NCBI GenBank assembly: GCA_030150085.1
Contig: JASLGJ010000004.1
Coordinates: 1 to 6,465, forward strand
Direction: 5' to 3'
DNA from: Candidatus Elarobacter sp.
Lineage (GTDB): Bacteria > Vulcanimicrobiota > Vulcanimicrobiia > Vulcanimicrobiales > Vulcanimicrobiaceae
Length of the DNA stretch: 6,465 nucleotides
Position 1 is the stretch's first letter. Each line of letters opens with the position of its first letter. The notes under the pieces were generated by a model, which worked only from the letters and a program-made list of their open reading frames with translations, was not told where the DNA came from and ran no database searches. Below, piece by piece: positions 1 through 4,341 of the stretch. The position numbers and the translations under genes were made by a program.

Positions 1-143
1 GTGCGCCCGGCGCGGCGCTGCATCGGCAGCTCGCGCCCGTCCGCGCTCGCGCTCGGGCAGGCGGCGTCGCTGACCACCGCGCGCGCGTGCGGCTTGCCGT
101 CGGCGGCGTACTGCAGCCAAGCGGAGAGGAGCGCGGCGAGCAC
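1..143 (-). CDS. Metallophosphoesterase-like protein, N-terminal part only (runs off the left edge)
   Basis: Only the first 47 codons are visible. The reading starts at GTG 143 with LAALLSAWLQYAADG and continues with ARAVVSDAACPSASADGREL and PMQRRAG. From memory, the pattern W-(L/I)-Q-(Y/V)-x-x-G-G, then ARA(I/V), an A-C-P turn, DG and (M)QxRA is the typical N-terminal strand region of a family of secreted calcineurin-like phosphoesterases. The catalytic metal-binding motifs would lie beyond the window. The GTG is chosen because an in-frame TGA lies only one codon upstream, and a GAAGG ribosome binding site (151-155) sits 7 bases before it. Only about eight residues precede the WLQ motif, so a normal signal peptide is missing or very short, which is odd for this family. 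It follows the membrane protein gene by 41 bases and is probably in the same transcript. The gene is real with good confidence; the family is an inference from a short stretch. Confidence 0.6.
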   Translation of the reverse strand, partial: MLAALLSAWLQYAADGKPHARAVVSDAACPSASADGRELPMQRRAGR

Positions 144-150
144 GCCTCAG

Positions 151-155
151 CCTTC
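151..155 (-). promoter_or_regulatory. Ribosome binding site deciding the GTG start at 143
   Basis: On the minus strand GAAGG is followed by 7 bases and then GTG. It supports the GTG start of the leftmost gene, where no ATG exists in the right frame after the in-frame TGA. Confidence 0.5.
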
Positions 156-184
156 GCCGATGCCGCGCGCATTCCGGCCTGCGC

Positions 185-574
185 TCAGGACCAGATCTTG
201 AACATCGAGACGAGGAAGGCGATCAGCGCGCCCACGATGAGCACCAGGACGATGAAGAGCGCGATCACCGCGGCGCCGCCGAGCGAGAGCACGAGCGCGA
301 GCGGGCCGCCGTAGCGGGCGTAGTGGCCGACGTGAGCCAGCGGGAGGGCCGCCGCGAGCGGGACGGCCAGCGCGAGAGCGAGTATCGCGTACGCGGCGAA
401 GCCGGGGTCGATCCGGTCTCGGATGCGGACGGACGCGACGAGCACCAGCAGCGACAGCAGCGCGAGCTGCCATCCGCCGCCGCCGCCGGTGACCACCAGC
501 CAGGACGCGTACGCGCAACCGGGGATGCTCGCGAGGGCGAGCAGGAGGACGACGAGCGCGGCGGTGCGGTGCAT
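185..574 (-). CDS. Small integral membrane protein of unknown function (129 aa)
   Basis: I do not recognise a family. The protein is strongly hydrophobic, with likely membrane segments at about residues 4-23, 34-49, 57-80 and a long one at 91-123 that may be two short helices or one long one. Short charged links (RIRDRIDPG at 50-58, HVGHYARYGG at 81-90) separate them, and the tail is MFKIWS. The first segment ends in ASIPGC with Cys20. This resembles a lipobox, but proline before the glycine is unusual and several helices follow, so lipoprotein processing is doubtful. The ATG at 574 is well supported: GGAGGAGA lies 6 bases upstream. An overlapping ATG at 579 in another frame is too close to that site. 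It lies 45 bases after pntB and 41 before the phosphoesterase gene, so cotranscription is likely. A link to transhydrogenase function is not shown. Confidence 0.75.
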   Translation of the reverse strand: MHRTAALVVLLLALASIPGCAYASWLVVTGGGGGWQLALLSLLVLVASVRIRDRIDPGFAAYAILALALAVPLAAALPLAHVGHYARYGGPLALVLSLGGAAVIALFIVLVLIVGALIAFLVSMFKIWS

Positions 575-580
575 GACATC

Positions 581-588
581 TCTCCTCC
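581..588 (-). promoter_or_regulatory. Strong Shine-Dalgarno sequence for the 129-aa membrane protein
   Basis: GGAGGAGA on the minus strand ends 6 bases before ATG 574. It is the strongest ribosome binding site in the window and separates this start from the frame-shifted ATG at 579. Confidence 0.75.
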
Positions 589-619
589 GATAGAAGCCGG
601 GTACCGGCCCGGCGAGGGG

Positions 620-2026
620 TTACAGCGCCTTCACCCCCGCCACGACGTTGTCGATGGACTTCTTGGCGTCGCCGAAGAGCATCACGGTCTTGGGGTCGTC
701 GAAGAGCGGGTTGTCGATGCCGGCGAAGCCGCTGTTCATCGAGCGCTTGAGGACGACCACGTTCTGGGCCTTGTCGACGTCGAGGATCGGCATGCCGTAG
801 ATCGGGCTGCTCTTGTCCGAGCGCGCGGCGGGGTTGGTGACGTCGTTCGCCCCGACCACCAGCGCCACGTCGGTGCGCTCGAAGTCGGGGTTGATCTCGT
901 CCATGTCGTGGAGCGAGGTGTAGGGCACGTTCGCTTCAGCGAGGAGGACGTTCATGTGGCCCGGCATGCGCCCCGCGACGGGGTGGATCGCGTACTTCAC
1001 CTCGACCCCGCGCTTCTCGAGCTGGTCGGCCAGCTCGCGGATCGAGTGCTGGGCCTGGGCGACCGCCATGCCGTAGCCCGGCACGACGATCACCTGGTTG
1101 GCGTAGGCCAGCATCGCGGCGACGTCGTCGGCGCTGGCGCTGCGGACGTTGCCGCCGCTCTTCGCTCCACCCGCCGCGGTCGTCGTCTTGATCGCGCCGA
1201 AGGCGCCGAACAGCACGTTGGTGACGCTGCGGTTCATGGCCTTGCCCATCAGCACGGTCAGCAGCGTGCCCGACGCGCCGACCAGCGCGCCGGCGATGAT
1301 CAGCACGTTGTTGCCCAGCACGAAGCCGGTCGAGGCCGCGGCCAGGCCGGTGAACGAGTTGAGCAGCGAGATCACGACCGGCATGTCGGCCCCGCCGATC
1401 GGCAGCACGAACAGGATGCCGAGCACGAACGAAGCCGCCAGCGCGATCCAGAACCACTCCAGCAGCGGCGGCACGCCCGCCACCACCAGGCCCCACATGA
1501 CCAGGATCGCGAGCAGCAGCAGCGCGTTGACGACCTGCTGGCCGGGGTAGGTGATCGGGCGACCCGTCATCAGCTCCTGCAGCTTGAGGAAGGCCACGAT
1601 CGAGCCGGCGAACGAGATCGCGCCGACCACCGCGGTCAGCATGCTGGTGAACGAGACGTCGTAGCCGATCGCGGTGCCGGCGTTGAGGTACTTGAGCAGC
1701 TCGCCCGCGGCGACCAGCGAGGCCGCGCCGCCGCCCGCGCCGTTGAAGATCGCGACCATCTGCGGCATGGCGGTCATCTTCACGCGCTGCGCCGAGACGA
1801 TCCCGACCAGCGCGCCGACGACCAGGCCGGCCGCGATCACCAGCCAGTTGGTGATGCCTTGGGTGAGCGTCGCGCCGACCGCGACCACCATCCCGGCCGC
1901 GCTGATGCGGTTGCCCAGGCGCGCCGTCTTGGGCGAGGCCAGGTAGCGCAGGCCGACGATGAAGAGAATTCCGGTGACGAGGTACGCGATGTCGACCGGG
2001 TTGACGAGCTGGGTGTCGGCCGTCAC
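620..2026 (-). CDS. pntB: NAD(P) transhydrogenase subunit beta (PntB)
   Basis: Beta subunit of the proton-translocating transhydrogenase, which carries most of the membrane channel and the NADP(H)-binding domain III. At 468 residues it is close to E. coli PntB (462). Residues 10-275 hold about nine membrane segments with the channel motif GGADMPVVISLLNS (211-224; Asp214 and Asn223 match E. coli Asp213 and Asn222). A low-complexity Ala/Gly/Ser-rich linker (282-298) leads into domain III, with PGYGMAVAQAQ (316-326), AGRMPGHMNVLLAEA (351-365), GANDVTNPAA (392-401), KRSMNSGFAGIDNPLF (427-442) and FGDAKKS (451-457). All expected nucleotide-binding motifs are present. The position of the E. coli proton-channel residue His91 is Asn95 here; the pntAB product carries a histidine that probably takes its place. 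The start is GTG at 2026, overlapping the stop of pntAB in a GTGA overlap, so translation is probably coupled. No clear separate ribosome binding site is seen. Confidence 0.98.
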   Translation of the reverse strand: MTADTQLVNPVDIAYLVTGILFIVGLRYLASPKTARLGNRISAAGMVVAVGATLTQGITNWLVIAAGLVVGALVGIVSAQRVKMTAMPQMVAIFNGAGGGAASLVAAGELLKYLNAGTAIGYDVSFTSMLTAVVGAISFAGSIVAFLKLQELMTGRPITYPGQQVVNALLLLAILVMWGLVVAGVPPLLEWFWIALAASFVLGILFVLPIGGADMPVVISLLNSFTGLAAASTGFVLGNNVLIIAGALVGASGTLLTVLMGKAMNRSVTNVLFGAFGAIKTTTAAGGAKSGGNVRSASADDVAAMLAYANQVIVVPGYGMAVAQAQHSIRELADQLEKRGVEVKYAIHPVAGRMPGHMNVLLAEANVPYTSLHDMDEINPDFERTDVALVVGANDVTNPAARSDKSSPIYGMPILDVDKAQNVVVLKRSMNSGFAGIDNPLFDDPKTVMLFGDAKKSIDNVVAGVKAL

Positions 2027-2340
2027 TTGGAGCCGTCCGCGGACGCCTTGGGCGCCGGTGCCTTGGGCCGGAACATCTGCAGCATCCGCTCGGTGACGGT
2101 GTAGCCGCCGAAGACGTTGAGCGAGGCCAGCACGACCAGCACGAAGCCGACGATCTGCCCGAGCGGCGCGTCGGCGGTGCCGGCGACGAGGATCGCGCCG
2201 ACCAGCACGATCCCGTGGATCGCGTTGGTGGCCGACATCAGCGGGGTGTGCAGGGTGGTCGGCACTTTCGAGATCACCTCGACGCCGACGAACACGGCCA
2301 AGATGAAGATCGTCAGCTCGGTGAGCAGGTGTACGGTCAT
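2023..2340 (-). CDS. pntAB: NAD(P) transhydrogenase subunit alpha 2 (membrane part of the alpha subunit)
   Basis: This 105-residue protein corresponds to the C-terminal membrane part of the fused E. coli PntA, encoded separately as in Rhodospirillum rubrum and Thermus. Three membrane segments are visible at about 4-23, 37-54 and 60-80. Conserved motifs are TTLHTPLMSATNAIHG (28-43) and LNVFGGYTVTERML (74-87). Fused PntA of E. coli has serine where this protein has His42, the position of the functional channel histidine in the Thermus alpha2 subunit. A short Lys/Ala/Pro-rich tail (93-105) follows the last conserved motif. The ATG at 2340 has GGAG (2346-2349) 5 bases upstream. It lies 33 bases after pntAA and overlaps pntB by 4 bases. 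It assembles with PntAA and PntB in the inner membrane. Confidence 0.97.
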   Translation of the reverse strand: MTVHLLTELTIFILAVFVGVEVISKVPTTLHTPLMSATNAIHGIVLVGAILVAGTADAPLGQIVGFVLVVLASLNVFGGYTVTERMLQMFRPKAPAPKASADGSK

Positions 2341-2345
2341 GCGGG

Positions 2346-2349
2346 CTCC
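2346..2349 (-). promoter_or_regulatory. Ribosome binding site of pntAB
   Basis: GGAG on the minus strand lies 5 bases before the pntAB ATG at 2340, inside the 33-base gap after pntAA. Confidence 0.45.
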
Positions 2350-2373
2350 GTCGGCGTGGTGGCGGGTGCGGGG

Positions 2374-3504
2374 CTAGGCGCTGGCGAGCGCGGCGCGGGT
2401 CGGCTCGTGGACGATCTCGCCGGCGCGCACGATCGTCGCCCCGCGCGCGATCTCGTCCGCGGGATCGAGCGCCAGCGCGCCGTCCCGGATCAGGTAGGTC
2501 AGCAGCGCCTGGACGTTGCGCGCGTAGAGCTGGCTGGCGTGCGTCGGCACCGTCGCGGGCAGGTTGAGCGCGCCGATGATGCTCACCCCGTTGTCGCTGG
2601 TGACGGTCTCGCCCGCGACGGTCAGCTCGCAGTTGCCGCCCGTCTCGGCCGCCAGGTCGACGATCACGCTGCCCGGGGCCATCGCGGCCACCGCCTCGCG
2701 CGTCACCAGCACCGGCGCCTTGCGCCCCGGCACGGCGGCGGTGGTGATCACCGCGTCCGACGCGCCGATCGCCTTGACCATCGCGGCGCGCTGGGTCGCG
2801 ATCTCCTCGGGCGTCAGCTCGCGCGCGTAGCCGCCCTGGCCGGTGGCCTCGATGCCGGGGATCTCGAAGAACTTCGCCCCCAGCGACTGGACCTGTTCCT
2901 TGACCGCGGTGCGCGCGTCGTAGCCGGTCACCGCCGCGCCCAGCCGGCGCGCCGTGCCCAGGGCCTGCAATCCCGCCACGCCCGCGCCGATCACGAACAC
3001 CTTGGCCGGCTGCACGGTGCCCGCCGCGGTGGTGAGCATCGGGAAGTACTTGGGCAGCGCGGCGGCCGCCAGCAGCACCGCCTTGTAGCCGCCGATCGAG
3101 GCCTGCGAGGAGAGCGCGTCCATCGCCTGGGCCAGGGTGGTGCGCGGGATCAGCTCCATCGCCAGCGCGGAAAGGCCCGCCGCGGCGTAGCGCTCGACCG
3201 AGCGCGGATCGCCCAGCGGCGCGAGAAAGCCGACCAGCGCGGCGCCGCGCGGGATCGCCGCGACCTCCTCGTCCGTGGGGCGGGCGACGCGGGCCACGAT
3301 CTCGGCCCCGGCGTACCCCGCCGGGCCGTCGGCCAGCGGGGCTCCGGCCTTCTCGTAGGGGGCGTCGGGGTAGACCGCCGCCGCGCCGGCGCCGCGCTCG
3401 ACCGTCACGGTGTGCCCGGCGCCGATCAGCTTCGCGACGACGTCGGGGACGAGGGCCACGCGGCGTTCACCCGGAGCGCGTTCCTTCGGGACGGCGATCT
3501 TCAT
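2374..3504 (-). CDS. pntAA: NAD(P) transhydrogenase subunit alpha 1 (soluble NAD(H)-binding domain I)
   Basis: Soluble NAD(H)-binding subunit of the transhydrogenase, also called pntA. It passes hydride between NADH and the NADP(H) held by PntB while protons cross the membrane. The 376 residues match the usual length of the split alpha1 subunit, and no membrane segment is present. The N-terminus has the family opening KIAVPKERAPGERRVALVP (2-20). The NADH-contacting loop PRTTLAQAMDALSSQA (120-135) keeps Arg121, Gln126, Asp129 and Ser132. The Rossmann motif is GAGVAGLQA (173-181), with the acidic residue of GYDAR (194-198) at the end of the second strand. The mobile loop has GQGGYAREL (222-230) with Tyr226, as in E. 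coli. Next come GSVIVDLAAETGGNCE (278-293) and a conserved TVPTHASQLYARN region (318-330). The ATG at 3504 aligns with the family start. It has no ribosome binding site nearby; a -10-like box lies 6 bases upstream. Confidence 0.97.
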   Translation of the reverse strand: MKIAVPKERAPGERRVALVPDVVAKLIGAGHTVTVERGAGAAAVYPDAPYEKAGAPLADGPAGYAGAEIVARVARPTDEEVAAIPRGAALVGFLAPLGDPRSVERYAAAGLSALAMELIPRTTLAQAMDALSSQASIGGYKAVLLAAAALPKYFPMLTTAAGTVQPAKVFVIGAGVAGLQALGTARRLGAAVTGYDARTAVKEQVQSLGAKFFEIPGIEATGQGGYARELTPEEIATQRAAMVKAIGASDAVITTAAVPGRKAPVLVTREAVAAMAPGSVIVDLAAETGGNCELTVAGETVTSDNGVSIIGALNLPATVPTHASQLYARNVQALLTYLIRDGALALDPADEIARGATIVRAGEIVHEPTRAALASA

Positions 3505-3510
3505 GCGAGG

Positions 3511-3516
3511 AGTATC
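3511..3516 (-). promoter_or_regulatory. Possible -10 box directly upstream of pntAA (leaderless start)
   Basis: GATACT on the minus strand ends 6 bases before ATG 3504, the spacing expected if transcription begins at the A of the start codon. No Shine-Dalgarno sequence is found between it and the ATG. The matching -35 region (about 3534-3539, AAGGGA) does not resemble the consensus, so this is only a candidate. If true, pntAA could be transcribed apart from the two genes before it. Confidence 0.35.
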
Positions 3517-3564
3517 GCACCTCGGGCGCGCCGTCCCTTCGAGGCCCGCCGCCCCGGAGAGCGC

Positions 3565-3936
3565 TCAGGCGGCGTCGTCCGGCGGCGCGCGCAGCGCCAG
3601 CGCGGCCAGCGCGAGCGCGCCGAACCCGCCCAGGTGGAAGACGTGCGCGAAGCGCGGCCCGCGGCGCGCGAGGACGATCCCGGCATCGATCAGGCCGACC
3701 AGCGAGGACCAGGCCAGCGTGCGGCGCAGCGCCGCGCGCTCGCCCAGCGAAGCCAGGATCAGTCCGCCCAGCAGCACGTCGCGCGCGCCGGTGGCGCGCA
3801 CGAACGCGCGCGCGTCCGCGTCCTCGTCCGCGAGCGGCAGACCGTACTGGCGCGCCGAGAAGCGCGGCGCGGCGAGCGCCCCGCTCCCGATCGCGATGAA
3901 GAGCGCCGCGAGCGCGAAGCCGATCGTGCGTGCCAT
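3565..3936 (-). CDS. DUF4267-like small membrane protein (123 aa)
   Basis: A 123-residue hydrophobic protein with likely membrane segments at about 4-22, 51-63, 71-88 and 98-115. The motif APRFSARQYGLP (23-34), then RATGARDVLLGGL (47-59), and LAWSSLVGLIDAGIVL (74-89) followed by HLGG (101-104) recall DUF4267-type proteins. From memory, that family has a G-(A/V)-R-(D/E)-hxxG motif at the start of the second helix and an acidic residue in a later helix. The function of the family is unknown. The ATG at 3936 gives a normal first helix, but no ribosome binding site is visible in the 42 bases after the LuxR-type gene. pntAA follows after 60 bases. The coding frame is well supported by the regular helix pattern; the family call is from recall of pattern, not a search. 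Confidence 0.75.
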   Translation of the reverse strand: MARTIGFALAALFIAIGSGALAAPRFSARQYGLPLADEDADARAFVRATGARDVLLGGLILASLGERAALRRTLAWSSLVGLIDAGIVLARRGPRFAHVFHLGGFGALALAALALRAPPDDAA

Positions 3937-3978
3937 GTCGCGGACTTGGACGCCGCGCCGGGCCGAACCGGCGTGGGG

Positions 3979-4212
3979 CTAGGCTTCGCGCGCGCCGCTC
4001 AGCGCGACGGCGTGGGCCAGGGTGCGCGCGCCGAGCTTCTCCTTGGCGACGGTCAGGTACGTTCCGACCGTCCGGTCGGCCAGGCCGACGCGGGCCGCGA
4101 TCTCGGCCCGCCGCGCGCCGGCGGCGTAGGCGGCGAGGATGCGCTGCTCGAGCTCGCTCAGGTCGTGCTCGCGGCGCGCGTGGTGATACCCGTTTCGGGA
4201 TGTCGTGGACAT
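3979..4212 (-). CDS. Stand-alone LuxR/GerE-type helix-turn-helix regulator (77 aa)
   Basis: A 77-residue protein made almost only of a LuxR-type C-terminal DNA-binding domain. The domain covers about residues 16-72. LSELEQRILAAYAAGARRAE (18-37) corresponds to the usual L-T-x-R-E-x-x-V-L-x-x-x-x-x-G-x-x-x-x-E. It is followed by IAARVGLADRTVGTYL (38-53) with the turn and the recognition helix, then KEKLGARTLAHAVALS (57-72). There is no receiver, autoinducer-binding or sensor domain; the first 15 residues are polar and basic. Small single-domain regulators of this sort act as DNA-binding dimers, but the signal and targets here are unknown. It is transcribed divergently from the large activator gene at 4342, and the DUF4267-like gene follows after 42 bases. 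The ATG at 4212 has no ribosome binding site; a TACGCT box lies 9 bases upstream. A longer version is unlikely because the family homology starts only at residue 16. Confidence 0.82.
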   Translation of the reverse strand: MSTTSRNGYHHARREHDLSELEQRILAAYAAGARRAEIAARVGLADRTVGTYLTVAKEKLGARTLAHAVALSGAREA

Positions 4213-4221
4213 CGTGCGGCC

Positions 4222-4227
4222 AGCGTA
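4222..4227 (-). promoter_or_regulatory. Possible -10 box of the LuxR-type gene
   Basis: TACGCT on the minus strand ends 9 bases before ATG 4212, with no ribosome binding site between them, so the transcript would be leaderless or nearly so. No good -35 is seen at the usual distance (GTTTTT at 16-base spacing). That region is occupied by the CGGAC repeats, as would fit an activator-dependent promoter. Confidence 0.35.
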
Positions 4228-4228
4228 G

Positions 4229-4254
4229 CGGACGGACTGTCCGAAAAACGTCCG
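4229..4254. repeat. CGGAC/GTCCG repeat cluster, candidate operator
   Basis: Two CGGAC words (4229-4233 and 4233-4237, sharing one base) are followed by two GTCCG words (4239-4243 and 4250-4254). CGGACTGTCCG at 4233-4243 is a perfect 11-bp palindrome (5+1+5). The two GTCCG words form a direct repeat at 11-bp pitch, so they lie on the same face of the helix. The 11-bp pitch recalls the direct repeats bound by SARP-family activators, though the classical SARP motif is different. The cluster sits just upstream of the TACGCT box of the LuxR-type gene. Which protein binds it, if any, is inference. Confidence 0.45.
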
Positions 4255-4295
4255 TTAACCGGGGCCGGCGCGAGGCGCGGCGGCCACCCAGGCCG

Positions 4296-4301
4296 TACAC
4301 T
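4296..4301 (+). promoter_or_regulatory. Possible -10 box of the BTAD/ATPase regulator gene
   Basis: TACACT fits the TAnnnT pattern and would place the transcription start about 34 bases before GTG 4342. The -35 position at 17-base spacing (4273-4278, AGGCGC) does not match consensus, so the promoter would be weak or activator-dependent. Confidence 0.35.
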
Positions 4302-4341
4302 ACCGCCCGGACCTCACTCTGACGACAAGCACAGGGCGAGC

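Larger units (their letters stand above)
4213..4341. promoter_or_regulatory. Divergent control region between the two regulator genes
   Basis: This is the only divergent intergenic region in the window (129 bases), so it must hold promoters for both directions. Seen in it: a minus-strand TACGCT box, a plus-strand TACACT box, an A5 tract (4244-4248), a cluster of CGGAC/GTCCG words (4229-4254), and TTAAC (4255-4259). The part at 4261-4290 is very GC-rich and shows nothing clear. No terminator or RNA gene was seen. Confidence 0.6.

Noticed and set aside
596..608. Near-palindrome around GCCGGGTACCGGC between pntB and the next gene, as a terminator
   Set aside because: The stem is only four to five pairs with almost no loop and no following T-run, and the next gene follows closely with a strong ribosome binding site.
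2034..2045. Perfect 12-bp palindrome CGTCCGCGGACG sharing the GTCCG/CGGAC words of the divergent region
   Set aside because: It lies within the codons for the pntAB tail (Ala-Asp-Gly) in very GC-rich DNA, has no loop for a hairpin and no T-run, and is likely chance. It could be revisited if the CGGAC operator is confirmed.
323..2104. A 593-codon open frame on the plus strand opposite pntB
   Set aside because: It is antisense to the clearly conserved pntB, and its translation is rich in Arg, Asp, His and Gly without hydrophobic order, which is typical of a shadow frame in high-GC DNA.
3467..4300. A 277-codon minus-strand open frame covering the LuxR-type and DUF4267-like genes
   Set aside because: Its translation is arginine-rich with no domain pattern, while the two smaller genes in other frames show recognisable folds.
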